Below, piece by piece: positions 53,238 to 62,328 of a stretch of DNA of 64,000 nucleotides (positions are counted from its first letter, which is position 1; the number at the start of each line of letters is the position of its first letter). This DNA is from Frateuria_A sp035944355. Lineage in GTDB: Bacteria; Pseudomonadota; Gammaproteobacteria; Xanthomonadales; Rhodanobacteraceae. The stretch spans positions 248,001 through 312,000 of the forward strand of contig NZ_DASZBH010000016.1 in the NCBI RefSeq assembly GCF_035944355.1, read 5' to 3'. The notes beneath the pieces are model-generated. The model was not told the origin of the DNA. It made no database searches and saw only the letters and a list, made by a program, of their open reading frames with translations. The position numbers were made by a program, and so were the translations under genes.

Positions 53238-54088
53238 ACACGCGCGGCCTCCGTACCCAGCGCGGCGTCGCCTTGCTGCTGGTGCTTTGGGCCTGCACGC
53301 TGCTGGCGATCATGCTCGGCGGCTACGCCATGCTGGCGCGCTCCGAAGGCCTGCAGGCGCGCTACCAGTTCGCCCAGACGCAGGCGCAGTACGACGCCGA
53401 GGCCGGCCTGGCGCGGGCGATCTACGGCCTGCAGGACACCCGGTTGCCGCAGCGCTGGCTGGCCGACGGGCGGCCGTACATCTTCACCTTCGCCGGCGCC
53501 AAGGTGCGGGTGAGCGTGGTCGACGAAGGCGGCAAGGTGGATTTGAACAGCGCCTCGCCGATCGTGCTGCAGGGGCTGTTCCGCGCCGCCGGCGTGAACC
53601 CGGACGCGGCGCAGAAGCTGGCCGCTGCGGTGGTCGACTGGCGTGGCGCCGACCTCGGGACGAAGGTGGGCCTGGACGTCTATACGGCCAACGGGTACAA
53701 GCCGCGCCATTCGCCCTTCCTCAGCATCGAGGAACTGCAGCAGGTGGCGGGCATGACCCCCGCGCTCTATCGCGCGGTGGCCGGCGCGGTCACGATCTGG
53801 TCCGGTCGCGAGAGCCCCGATCCCAATACCGCCCAGTCGCTGGCGCTGGCGGCGATCCCCGGCATGACGCCCGAGCGCGTGGCGCAGGTGACCGCGGCGC
53901 GGCAGGCCACCCGTCCGGGCGTGGCGGGCCTGTTCGCCGGCAATGGGGTGACGCATAGTATCCGTTCGGAGGCCACGATGGCCGACGGCACGCGCGCCGT
54001 ACTGCATGCCACCGTGCGCCTGCAGGGCGTGCGTGCGGGTGCGCAGCCCTACGCGGTGCTGCACTGGCGGGAGGGTGACCGCGAATGA
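53234..54088 (+). CDS. gspK: Tip pseudopilin GspK
   Basis: A 284-residue large minor pseudopilin that caps the pseudopilus. An 11-residue leader precedes the cleavage site TQRG^VALLLVLWACTLLAIM; Glu at +5 is absent, as is normal for GspK. The body has the alpha-domain insertion and SAM/HhH-like helix region (FLSIEELQQVAGMTPALY; ALAAIPGMTPERVAQVTAARQ). The GTG start overlaps the gspJ stop (GTGA). Length is within the usual 280-330. Confidence 0.95.
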   Translation: MNTRGLRTQRGVALLLVLWACTLLAIMLGGYAMLARSEGLQARYQFAQTQAQYDAEAGLARAIYGLQDTRLPQRWLADGRPYIFTFAGAKVRVSVVDEGGKVDLNSASPIVLQGLFRAAGVNPDAAQKLAAAVVDWRGADLGTKVGLDVYTANGYKPRHSPFLSIEELQQVAGMTPALYRAVAGAVTIWSGRESPDPNTAQSLALAAIPGMTPERVAQVTAARQATRPGVAGLFAGNGVTHSIRSEATMADGTRAVLHATVRLQGVRAGAQPYAVLHWREGDRE

Positions 54089-55251
54089 CGACCGCAACGC
54101 AATCGCTGCGTCCGCAGCTGGACCGCCTGCGCCGTGGCTGGCGCGCCTCGCCGCTGCCGCGCTTCTTCGCCTGGTGGGGCGGTGAACTGGCGGCGCTGCT
54201 GCCGGCCTCCTGGCGCAGGCTGTTCGGCGGCGGCGCCCAGTGGTACCTGCTGCAGCGGACCGACGGCCGCTGGGAACTGCGCCGCGCAGGCGAGCCGGAG
54301 CTGCGCGCGCAATGGCCGCGCGGCACCGAGGCGGCGATAGAACAGGCCGCGTTGTCGTCGGCCATCCGCGAGGTCGATCGCGAGGACCTGCGCCTGGCGC
54401 TGCTGCTGCCGGCCGCCGCGGCGCTGCGCCGGCGCCTGCTGCTGCCGCGCGCGGCAGCGGACAACCTGCAGCAGGTGGGCGCCTTCGAGATGGACCGGCA
54501 GACGCCCTTCCGCGTCGAGCAGGTGTACTACGCGCTGATCGAACTGGACACGCCCGCGCCCGCGGGTCGTTTCTTCGCCGAACTGGTGGCGGTGCCGCGC
54601 GACGCGCTCGACCCGCTGCTGGCCGAGCTGGAAGGCGCCGGCATCCGGGTCGACGCGGTGGACGTGGCGCAAGGCGCCGGTCGGCTCGGCGTGAACCTGC
54701 TGCCGCCGGCGCGGGTGCCGCGTCGCGCCAACCCCCGCCAGCGGCTCAACCTGGCCCTCGGCGCCGCCGCCGTGTTGCTGCTGGTGCTGGTGCTGGCGCA
54801 GTGGCTGGGCAACCGCACCCAGGCGCTCGCCGCCATGCAGGCGCAGGTCGAGGGCATGCAGGCCGAGGCGCAGCAGGTCGGCGCGCTGCGCCAGGAGCTG
54901 CAGGACAACGCCGGCGCGGCGAGCTTCCTGGTGAGGCGCAAGCAGACCCGCGTCACCATGCTCGACCTGCTGCTGGACCTCACCCGCCGGTTGCCGCAGA
55001 GCGCCTGGCTGGAGCGGCTGAGCGTGGACCCCAGCGGCCAGGTCGGCTTCCAGGGGCAGGCGCCGCAGGCGGCGGCGCTGATCGACGCGCTGAAGGATTC
55101 GAAGACCGTGCGCGACCCCAATTTCCAGGGCAGCATCCAGCCCGATCCGCAGACCGGCAAGGAGCGCTTCTACATGGTCGCGCAGCTGCGCCAGGCCGGC
55201 ACGACCGCCAAGGGCGCGCCGGCCCGCGCCGCCTCGGAGGCGCAGCCATGA
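54085..55251 (+). CDS. gspL: Type II secretion assembly protein GspL
   Basis: A 388-residue bitopic inner-membrane protein that links GspE to the pseudopilus platform. Two cytoplasmic actin-like/PilM-type regions (EAAIEQAALSSAIREVDRED; LPRAAADNLQQVGAFEMDRQTPF) precede one membrane helix (LNLALGAAAVLLLVLVLAQWL, about residues 228-248). A periplasmic PilN-like coiled/ferredoxin-like domain follows (LLDLTRRLPQSAWLERLSVD). The N-terminal 60 residues are Arg/Trp-rich. Start and stop overlap neighbours by 4 bases. Confidence 0.92.
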   Translation: MTTATQSLRPQLDRLRRGWRASPLPRFFAWWGGELAALLPASWRRLFGGGAQWYLLQRTDGRWELRRAGEPELRAQWPRGTEAAIEQAALSSAIREVDREDLRLALLLPAAAALRRRLLLPRAAADNLQQVGAFEMDRQTPFRVEQVYYALIELDTPAPAGRFFAELVAVPRDALDPLLAELEGAGIRVDAVDVAQGAGRLGVNLLPPARVPRRANPRQRLNLALGAAAVLLLVLVLAQWLGNRTQALAAMQAQVEGMQAEAQQVGALRQELQDNAGAASFLVRRKQTRVTMLDLLLDLTRRLPQSAWLERLSVDPSGQVGFQGQAPQAAALIDALKDSKTVRDPNFQGSIQPDPQTGKERFYMVAQLRQAGTTAKGAPARAASEAQP

Positions 55252-55901
55252 GGCAGCTCGTGCTCAAGCCGCGCGACAGCCGCATCGCCGCCGTGCTGCT
55301 GCTCCTGCTGGCGCTGGCGCTGGTGTACTTCCTGTTCATCCACTGGTGGTTCGTGGCGCCGCTGCGCCAGGTCGATGCGCAGATGGCCGAGCTGCGCGAC
55401 ACGCAGAGCCGCTATGCCGCGGCGATCGCCGAGAAGCCGCAATTGCAGCGGCGCATCGCCGAGCTCGGCGCAGGCCAGGCGGCCAGCGCCGCGTTCCTGC
55501 CCGAGGCCGACCCCAACGCCGCCTCGGCCGGCTTGATGCAGCGCGTGGTCGACGCGGTGGGCACGCATACCGCCGGCGGCGGCTGCGAGGTCACTCAGAA
55601 GATGCCGCTGCCCAATCCGCCGGAGGACGACAACAGCCCCTACCGCAAGGCGGCGGTGAGCATCAGCCTGCGCTGCGACATGGAACCGCTGGTGGCGGTG
55701 CTCAACGCGCTGGAGCAGGGCACGCCGTACCTGTTCGTCGACGACTTGAGCCTCTACCGCAACCCGGTCGCCGCGCAGCAGGGCAACCAGCCGTCGCTGG
55801 AGGTGCAGTTCACGCTCTCCGGCTACGTGCGTCCGGCGCGCACCCCGGTGGCCGCACCGCCCGCACCGGACAACGGCGCCGACAACGGGGAGGCGCCATG
55901 A
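55248..55901 (+). CDS. gspM: Type II secretion protein GspM
   Basis: A 217-residue bitopic protein with one N-terminal membrane helix (IAAVLLLLLALALVYFLFIH) and a periplasmic coiled coil plus ferredoxin-like domain (ALEQGTPYLFVDDLSLYRNP; PSLEVQFTLSGYVRP). Its place between gspL and gspN, translationally coupled by ATGA on both sides, supports the call. It follows the XpsM layout and binds GspL. Confidence 0.9.
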   Translation: MRQLVLKPRDSRIAAVLLLLLALALVYFLFIHWWFVAPLRQVDAQMAELRDTQSRYAAAIAEKPQLQRRIAELGAGQAASAAFLPEADPNAASAGLMQRVVDAVGTHTAGGGCEVTQKMPLPNPPEDDNSPYRKAAVSISLRCDMEPLVAVLNALEQGTPYLFVDDLSLYRNPVAAQQGNQPSLEVQFTLSGYVRPARTPVAAPPAPDNGADNGEAP

Positions 55902-56731
55902 ACGCCGCCGCGCAACGCCGGCTCACCGCGCCGCTGGCGGCGGCGGTGCTGCTGCTGGGCGTGCTGTTCCTGGCTCTGCTCGCAGGCATCGGCCGCGGCG
56001 TGCACTGGGCGCCGCCGCGTGCGAGCGCGCCGCTGCCGGCGCAGCACGCCGCCACGCTGCCGCCGCCGGTGCCGCTGGAGCACTATGCGCCGGTGTGGCA
56101 GCAGCCGCTGTTCGATCCGGGCCGCAAGCCGGTGGCGCACGCCGCCAGCGGCGGCGGCCAGCTGGGCGACATGCAGCTGACCGGCATCATCGTGACGCCG
56201 ACCCTGCGCATGGCCCTGCTGCACAACAAGCGCGAGGGCGAGAACGGCCAGGAACTGCGCGTGCGCGAAGGCACCCGCCTGCCCGACGGCAGTTGGACCC
56301 TGGTCGAGGTACGTCCGCGTTCGGCGGTGTTCGACTCCGCCAGCGGCCGCGTCGAGCTGCAGCTGCCGGTCGGCGCGCCGATCGAACAGACGCATGGCGG
56401 CCAGGAGCCGGCCGGTCGTCCGGCCGAGGCCTCCTCGGTGCCCAATGAACTGCCCGAGGGCTCCGGCCAGCGGCCCGCGCTCGAGCCGGAGCCGGCCAAG
56501 ACTGAAGATCAGCCCGGCGCCATCCCGGCCGCTCCGCAGAGCGGCGGCGGCGGAGGCGAAGGCGGAGCGCCCTCCGGCGGCGCCGCCCTCTCCGCCCTGC
56601 GCGGCGGTCCAGCGAACGTGGACGTGAGCAACGACGAGCGCCAGGCCGCGCGCGTGCGCCAGCTCAGGGCCGCCATCGAAAAGCGCCGCGCCGAACAGGC
56701 CGCCGCGCAAGCAAATCAAGGAGAACGCTGA
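55898..56731 (+). CDS. gspN: Type II secretion protein GspN/XpsN (GspC-like)
   Basis: A 277-residue bitopic protein: a membrane helix at about 10-30 (LAAAVLLLGVLFLALLAGIG), then a homology-region-like domain at about 60-150 (YAPVWQQPLFDPGRKPVAH; LGDMQLTGIIVTPTLRMALL). A Pro/Glu/Gly-rich disordered stretch and a basic coiled end (RQLRAAIEKRRAEQAAAQ) follow. In the Xanthomonas system the N protein takes the GspC role, coupling the inner platform to the secretin GspD. No separate gspC is visible in the operon. That equivalence is from the family, not proven here. Confidence 0.85.
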   Translation: MNAAAQRRLTAPLAAAVLLLGVLFLALLAGIGRGVHWAPPRASAPLPAQHAATLPPPVPLEHYAPVWQQPLFDPGRKPVAHAASGGGQLGDMQLTGIIVTPTLRMALLHNKREGENGQELRVREGTRLPDGSWTLVEVRPRSAVFDSASGRVELQLPVGAPIEQTHGGQEPAGRPAEASSVPNELPEGSGQRPALEPEPAKTEDQPGAIPAAPQSGGGGGEGGAPSGGAALSALRGGPANVDVSNDERQAARVRQLRAAIEKRRAEQAAAQANQGER

Positions 56732-56734
56732 ACC

Positions 56735-59362
56735 ATGTCCACCCTAGCCCTGCACCGTCTGTTCCGGATCGGCGCGATAGCGCTGATGGTCTGGCTTGCC
56801 GGCTGCTCCAGCATGCCGCAGCCGCACGATGACTACGCCCTGCAGCGCGAGGCCGTAGCCGGCACCGAGAAGCCCGCGCCGGCGCCGCTGCCGCTCAACA
56901 ACGGCGCCAATCCCGCCGAGGAGGGCAATCCGGCGCCGCAGGTCAACAATGGCACCGGCCAGTTCATCCGTCCGCAGGCGCTGGCGCGGCCGCGCCCGCC
57001 GGCACACGGCGAGAACGCGGTGACTTTCAACTTCGAGAACCAGCCGGTGCAGGCGGTGGTCAAGGCGATCCTGGGCGATTTCCTGAAGAAGAACTACACC
57101 ATCGTGCCGGGCGTGCAGGGCAACATCTCCTTCTCCACCTCCGAGCCGATCGACGCCAGCCAGGCGCTGCCGGTGCTGGAGACGCTCTTGTCCTGGACCG
57201 GCAATGCGCTGGTGCAGCAGAACGGCAGCTACGTGGTGCTGCCGGCCAAGAACGCGGTGGCCGGCAGCCTGGTGCCGAGCCTGGGCGCGGTGGCGCCACA
57301 GGGCGGCATGCAGGCGCGGCTGTTCCCGCTGCACTACATCTCCGCCACGCAGATGCAGAAGCTGATCAAGCCGTTCGCGCGGCCCGACGCGATCCTGCTG
57401 GTCGACTCGGCACGCAACCTGCTTGTGCTGGCCGGCACGCCCTCCGAGCTGGACAACTACGCACGTACCGTGCGCACCTTCGACGTGGACTGGTTGAAGG
57501 GCATGTCGGTGGGCGTGTTCAGCCTGCAGCGCGCCAACGTCACCGACCTGATGCCCAAGCTCGATGCGATGTTCGGCAAGCAGGGCGACACGCCACTGGC
57601 CGGCATGCTGCGCTTCATCCCGATCGAGCGCACCAACGCGCTGGTGGTGATCAGCGCACAGCCGGACTACCTGCAGGAAGTGGGCGACTGGATCGCGCGG
57701 ATCGACCGCGGCGGCGGCAACGAACCGCAGCTCTACGTCTACGACGTGCGCAACATCAAGGCCTCGGATCTGGCCAAGTACCTGGCGCAGATCTACGCCA
57801 ACGCGGCCGCTGGCGGCAGCAGCGGCGGCGAGGTCGGGCCCGGTCTTTCCTCCGGCACGCTGGGCAGCGCCGAGAACGCCAACGGCACGCCGATGGGCAG
57901 CACGGCCGGCGGCTTCGGCAACAGTGGTGGGATTGCCGGCGGCGAAGGCGGCCTCAAGGGCGGCAATGACCTGGGCGGTGGTGGCGGGTTGGGTGGCAAC
58001 GGCGGCGGCCTGCTGGGCGGCGGCAACAATGGCACCGGCGCTCTGGGCGGCACCGGCGCCAGCGGCGGCTTCGGCAACAACAGCGGCCTGGCCGGCGCGA
58101 CCAGCGCCGCCAACGACCAGCAGTACAGCTCCGCCGACGGCTCGATCAAGATCAGCTCGGTAGACGCGAACAACCAGCTGCTGGTGCGCGCGCGGCCCTC
58201 GCAGTGGTCGGAGATCGAGGCGGCGATCAAGCGCCTGGACACGGTGCCGCTGCAGGTGCAGATCGAGACGCGCATCCTGGAAGTGCAGCTCACCGGCGCG
58301 CTGCAGTTCGGCGTGCAGTGGTACCTGGAAGGCCTGATCGGCGGCACGCCCAACAGCAGCGGCGGCATCACGCCGGGCCAGCCGGGCAACCAGCAGCAGT
58401 GGGCGCTGGGCAAGGGCGGCATGATCTACAACCCCAACAACGACTCGTTCTTCTACTCCTTCCTCAACCACGACCTGCAGGTCGCGCTGCACGCGCAGGA
58501 AACCAACGGCAACGTCAAGACGCTCTCGGCGCCCTCGCTGGTGGTGCTGAACAACCAGGTCGCGCACATCCAGGCCGGCGACCAGATCCCGGTCAACCAG
58601 ACCTACTTCACGCCGGGACTGGGCACCATCGGCAGCCAGAACCCCACCACCATCGGGCAGGTGCAATACATCAGCACGGGCGTGATCCTGGACGTGCAGC
58701 CGCGCATCAACCCGGGTGGCCTGGTCTACCTCAACATCAAGCAGCAGGTGAGCGTGCCCTCGACCAAGGACACCAACGGCAACTACACCATCCAGCAGCG
58801 CGAGATCGCCACCCAGGTCGGCGTGCAAAGCGGGCAGACCGTGCTGCTCGGCGGCCTGATCCGCCAGGACGAGGGCAACACCGACACCGGCATCCCGGGC
58901 CTCAACCGCGTACCGATCGTGGGCCGGCTGTTCGGTTCCACCGACCGCCACCGCAACCGCTCCGAGCTGATCGTGCTGATCACTCCGCGCGTGATCGGTT
59001 CCAGCGACGACGCCAGGCGCATCACCGACGAATACCAGGCCAAGTTCGAATCGCTCGCGCCGCTGCGCGCCGAGCGCGCCAAGCAGCCGCCGCCGCCCGC
59101 CGCCTCGCCGGTCGACGTGCCGCTGCCCACGCCGCCGGCCACGCCCGAGCAACTGAACCAGCAGGCCGAGGCCGCGCTCAGGCAGACCGACTACGCTGCC
59201 GCGCAGCGCCTGGCGCTGGAGTCCTGGCGCAACGGCCCGCAGCACGGCGACCTGTGCGCGCGCAACTGGCAGATCATCGCCGACGTGCGCATACACCTGG
59301 GCGATACCGAGGGCGTGGCGACGGCGCGCAAATGGGTCGCGCAGTGCATGGCGGGGAAGTAG
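56735..59362 (+). CDS. gspD: Type II secretion secretin GspD (lipoprotein type)
   Basis: An 875-residue outer-membrane secretin. A lipoprotein signal peptide with lipobox LAGC (Cys24) starts it, as in Xanthomonas XpsD. The N0-N3 domains follow (VTFNFENQPVQAVVKAILGD; LFPLHYISATQMQKLIKPF; SLQRANVTDLMPKL). A Gly/Asn-rich low-complexity insert of about 100 residues lies at roughly 355-460. The secretin barrel has VQIETRILEVQLTGALQFGV, IPVNQTYFT and VGRLFGSTDRHRNRSELIVL with ITPRVI. A C-terminal extension of about 70 residues looks TPR-like (LNQQAEAALRQTDYAAAQRL). It ends the operon. Confidence 0.97.
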   Translation: MSTLALHRLFRIGAIALMVWLAGCSSMPQPHDDYALQREAVAGTEKPAPAPLPLNNGANPAEEGNPAPQVNNGTGQFIRPQALARPRPPAHGENAVTFNFENQPVQAVVKAILGDFLKKNYTIVPGVQGNISFSTSEPIDASQALPVLETLLSWTGNALVQQNGSYVVLPAKNAVAGSLVPSLGAVAPQGGMQARLFPLHYISATQMQKLIKPFARPDAILLVDSARNLLVLAGTPSELDNYARTVRTFDVDWLKGMSVGVFSLQRANVTDLMPKLDAMFGKQGDTPLAGMLRFIPIERTNALVVISAQPDYLQEVGDWIARIDRGGGNEPQLYVYDVRNIKASDLAKYLAQIYANAAAGGSSGGEVGPGLSSGTLGSAENANGTPMGSTAGGFGNSGGIAGGEGGLKGGNDLGGGGGLGGNGGGLLGGGNNGTGALGGTGASGGFGNNSGLAGATSAANDQQYSSADGSIKISSVDANNQLLVRARPSQWSEIEAAIKRLDTVPLQVQIETRILEVQLTGALQFGVQWYLEGLIGGTPNSSGGITPGQPGNQQQWALGKGGMIYNPNNDSFFYSFLNHDLQVALHAQETNGNVKTLSAPSLVVLNNQVAHIQAGDQIPVNQTYFTPGLGTIGSQNPTTIGQVQYISTGVILDVQPRINPGGLVYLNIKQQVSVPSTKDTNGNYTIQQREIATQVGVQSGQTVLLGGLIRQDEGNTDTGIPGLNRVPIVGRLFGSTDRHRNRSELIVLITPRVIGSSDDARRITDEYQAKFESLAPLRAERAKQPPPPAASPVDVPLPTPPATPEQLNQQAEAALRQTDYAAAQRLALESWRNGPQHGDLCARNWQIIADVRIHLGDTEGVATARKWVAQCMAGK

Positions 59363-59375
59363 GGCGCAAGCGGTG

Positions 59376-59462
59376 ACCCTCCCGTATCCGCTGGGGAGGG
59401 CTGCCGCGGCTTTTGCTCCTCCCCCGTTTGACGGGGAGGGTGCCCGAAGGACGGATGGGGAG
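59376..59462. repeat. Small intergenic palindromes between gspD and hrpB
   Basis: Two GGGAGG-type imperfect hairpins (59378-59400 and about 59418-59440) with a trailing GCCCGAAGGACGGATGGGG resemble the element at 62092-62255. They probably serve as the operon's 3' end structure. No T-tract follows. Confidence 0.55.
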
Positions 59463-59492
59463 GCCTTGCCCCAGCCCTTATCATCCGCGCCA

Positions 59493-62078
59493 ATGAAGCA
59501 AGCCGATTTCCCCATCACGCCGCTGCTCGCCGAGCTGCGTGCTTCGCTCGACGCCCATCCGCGCCTGGTCCTCGAGGCGCCGCCCGGCGCCGGCAAGACC
59601 ACCCAGGTGCCGCCGGCGCTGCTCGATGCCCCGTGGCTGGCCGGCCGCCGCATCGTGATGCTGGAGCCGCGCCGCATCGCCGCGCGCGCCGCGGCGCAGT
59701 TCATGGCCGCCCAGCGCGGCGAGGAGATCGGCCAGACGGTCGGCTACCGCATCCGCTTCGAGTCGAAGGTCAGCGCGGCCACCCGCATCGAGGTGGTCAC
59801 CGAAGGCATCCTGACGCGGCTGATCCAGGACGACCCCGAGCTCGAAGGCATCGGCGCGATCCTGTTCGACGAGTTCCACGAACGCCACCTGGCGGGCGAC
59901 CTGGGCCTGGCGCTCGCGCTCGAGGTGCAGGCCGGCTTGCGTCCGGACCTGCGCCTGCTGGTGATGTCCGCCACGCTCGATGGCGAGCGCATCGCGCGCT
60001 GGCTCGACGCGCCGCGGCTGTCCAGCCCGGGTCGCAGCTTTCCCGTGCGCATCGAGCATCCGCCCTCGCGCGCGCAGGAAACACCCGAGCACCAGCTCGC
60101 CCGCGTCGTGCGCCTGGCGCTGGAGGAGAACGAGGGCGACGTGCTGGTGTTCCTGCCCGGCCGCCGCGAGATCGGTCGCGCGCAGGCGCTGCTGGACAAG
60201 GCGCTGCCAGCGTCCATCGGAAAGGATGCGGTCGGCGCGGCTGATCGCGCTTCGCCGCCGGCTCCCGGGAGCGGCGGATTCGAGCTCGAGATCGTCGCGC
60301 TGCACGGCGAGCTGTCGCTGGCCGAACAGCAAGCCGCGCTGGCGTCGGCCGAGCCCGGCACGCGCCGTGTGGTGCTGGCCACCAACGTGGCCGAGTCGAG
60401 CGTGACCCTGCCGGGCATCCGCGCAGTGGTCGATTCGGGCCTGGCGCGCGAGCCGCGCTTCGATCCCAACTCAGGCTTCTCGCGGCTGGAAACGGTAGCC
60501 ATCTCGCAGGCCTCGGCCGACCAGCGCGCCGGCCGCGCCGGCCGCGTGGCCGAAGGCACGGCCTATCGCCTGTGGCCGCAGAGCCGCCGCCTGGAGGCCG
60601 CGCGCACGCCGGAGATCGCGCAGGCGGAACTCTCCGGCCTGGCGCTGGAGCTGGCCGCCTGGGGCGTCGCCGGCGACGAAGGCCTGCGCTGGCTCGACCC
60701 GCCGCCGCCCGGCGCACTTGCGCAGGCGCGCGAGCTGCTCGCCTCACTGGGGGCGCTCGATGCCAGCGGGCGCATCACGCCGCTGGGCCGGCGCATGCTG
60801 GAACTGGGCGCCGCTCCGCGACTGGCCGCCGCGGCCCTGCGCGCGCCGGCCGAACTGCATCCACTGGCGGCCGATCTGCTGGCGCTGGTGGAAGCACGCA
60901 CGCCGCTGCGCGGCGAGCAGGCGCGCAGCGACGATTTCCGTGCCCGCGTGGTCGCGTTGCACGCCTGGCGCGACCGCCGCGCCGCGGCGCCCTCGTCGTC
61001 GGCGCGCGCCGGCGTGGACCACGGCGCGCTGGCCGCCATCGAGCAGGCGGCCAAGGGCTGGCGACGACGGCTGGACACGCGCACCCCCGCCAGCGGCGTG
61101 CCCGACAGCCACGCCGTGGGCGACCTGCTGCTGCACGCCTGGCCCGACCGCATCGCCCGCCAGGACGCCGCCAACCCACGCCGCTACACGCTGGCCAACG
61201 GCCGCGGCGCGGTATTGCACGAGGCCACCGCGCTGCTCGGCGAACCGTGGCTGGTGGTGCTCGACCTCAAGCGCGAGGCGCGCGACAGCCTGATCCTCGC
61301 CGCCGCGCCGTTCGATCCGCGCCGGCTGGAGCAGGAGTTACCGCAGCGTTTCCAGCGCGAGCGCACGCTGGGCTGGAACGAAGCGCGCGGCGCCGTGGAG
61401 GCGTTCGAGGAACGGCGCTTCGGCGCCATCGTGCTCGAGCGGCGCAGCGTGCCGGTCCAGCCCGGGGACGCGCTACCCGCCCTGCTCGCCGCGGTGCGCA
61501 GCCGCGGCCTGGATGCCTTGCCCTGGAGCGAAGCTGCGCGCCGCCTGCGCGCCCGCATGCAGGCGCTGGCCGGCTGGATGCCCGAGCTCGGTCTGCCGGA
61601 CGTGTCCGAACCGGCGCTGCTCGCCACGCTGGAGGATTGGCTGGCGCCGTACCTCGCCGGCAAGCGCAAGCTCGATGCGCTGGGCAGCGACGAGCTCTCG
61701 CAGGCGCTCGCCGCGCAGCTCGACTACGAGCAACGCCGCCAGCTCGACGCGCAGGCGCCCGAGAGCCTCACCGTGCCCAGCGGCCAGACGCGCAAGCTCG
61801 ATTACGCGGACGGGCCGCCCGTGCTCGCGGTGAAGCTGCAGGAACTGTTCGGCCTGGCCGACACGCCGCGCGTCGCCGGCGGCCGCGTGCCGGTGACCCT
61901 GCACCTGCTCTCGCCGGCCGGGCGTCCGATCCAGGTGACGCAGGACCTCAAGGGCTTCTGGGAGCGCACCTATCCGGAAGTGAAGAAGGAACTGAAGGGC
62001 CGCTACCCGCGCCACCCCTGGCCGGACGACCCGTGGTCGGCCACGCCGACGCACCGGGCCAAGCCGCGCGGAACGTGA
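59493..62078 (+). CDS. hrpB: ATP-dependent helicase HrpB
   Basis: An 861-residue DExH-box helicase. Walker A is PPGAGKTTQVPPALL, the DExH box is DEFHERHLAGDLG, then MSATLDG, the helicase C motif VLVFLPGRREIGRAQ and motif VI QRAGRAGRVAEGTAYRLW. The HrpB-specific C-terminal domain ends in GRPIQVTQDLKGFWERTYPE and KKELKGRYPRHPWPDDPW. Its biological substrate is uncertain. The ATG 59493 starts just before the helicase fold; the longer upstream frame runs through repeat sequence. Slightly longer than E. coli's (about 820). Confidence 0.96.
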   Translation: MKQADFPITPLLAELRASLDAHPRLVLEAPPGAGKTTQVPPALLDAPWLAGRRIVMLEPRRIAARAAAQFMAAQRGEEIGQTVGYRIRFESKVSAATRIEVVTEGILTRLIQDDPELEGIGAILFDEFHERHLAGDLGLALALEVQAGLRPDLRLLVMSATLDGERIARWLDAPRLSSPGRSFPVRIEHPPSRAQETPEHQLARVVRLALEENEGDVLVFLPGRREIGRAQALLDKALPASIGKDAVGAADRASPPAPGSGGFELEIVALHGELSLAEQQAALASAEPGTRRVVLATNVAESSVTLPGIRAVVDSGLAREPRFDPNSGFSRLETVAISQASADQRAGRAGRVAEGTAYRLWPQSRRLEAARTPEIAQAELSGLALELAAWGVAGDEGLRWLDPPPPGALAQARELLASLGALDASGRITPLGRRMLELGAAPRLAAAALRAPAELHPLAADLLALVEARTPLRGEQARSDDFRARVVALHAWRDRRAAAPSSSARAGVDHGALAAIEQAAKGWRRRLDTRTPASGVPDSHAVGDLLLHAWPDRIARQDAANPRRYTLANGRGAVLHEATALLGEPWLVVLDLKREARDSLILAAAPFDPRRLEQELPQRFQRERTLGWNEARGAVEAFEERRFGAIVLERRSVPVQPGDALPALLAAVRSRGLDALPWSEAARRLRARMQALAGWMPELGLPDVSEPALLATLEDWLAPYLAGKRKLDALGSDELSQALAAQLDYEQRRQLDAQAPESLTVPSGQTRKLDYADGPPVLAVKLQELFGLADTPRVAGGRVPVTLHLLSPAGRPIQVTQDLKGFWERTYPEVKKELKGRYPRHPWPDDPWSATPTHRAKPRGT

Positions 62079-62091
62079 CTCCATCGCAAGG

Positions 62092-62255
62092 ACCCCCATC
62101 CGCCTGCTGGCGCCTGCCCCGTGAACGGGGGAAGGACCCACGCGTTGGGCTTGGGAACCCTTCCGCCACGAGGCGACGGGAAGGATTCACACGTGGGACT
62201 CACGATCCCTTCCTCCGCGAAGGGGGGGGAAGGCGCCCGCAGGGCGGATGGGGGC
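62092..62255. repeat. Imperfect palindromic intergenic element behind hrpB
   Basis: The outer arms (about 62092-62118 and 62229-62255) are near inverse copies: CCCCCATCCGCC with a GGCGCC motif on the left, and GGCGCC...GGCGGATGGGGG on the right. Inner short hairpins (CCCCGTGAACGGGG, CCTTCCGCC...GGGAAGG, CCTTCCTCCGCGAAGG) lie between. It fits a mobile-looking intergenic palindrome and holds no gene. Confidence 0.65.
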
Positions 62256-62328
62256 GACTCTGCGAAGAACCCGCACCTTTCGCCGGCCAGCGAACCGCCC
62301 TTGCCACCGTCGGCACTAGACTCCCGCC

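Noticed and set aside
53234..53330. Missing Glu at +5 of GspK as a defect
   Set aside because: GspK tip pseudopilins normally lack this Glu, so it is expected.
56744..59704. 986-codon minus-strand frame opposite gspD
   Set aside because: It is antisense of the secretin and without motifs.
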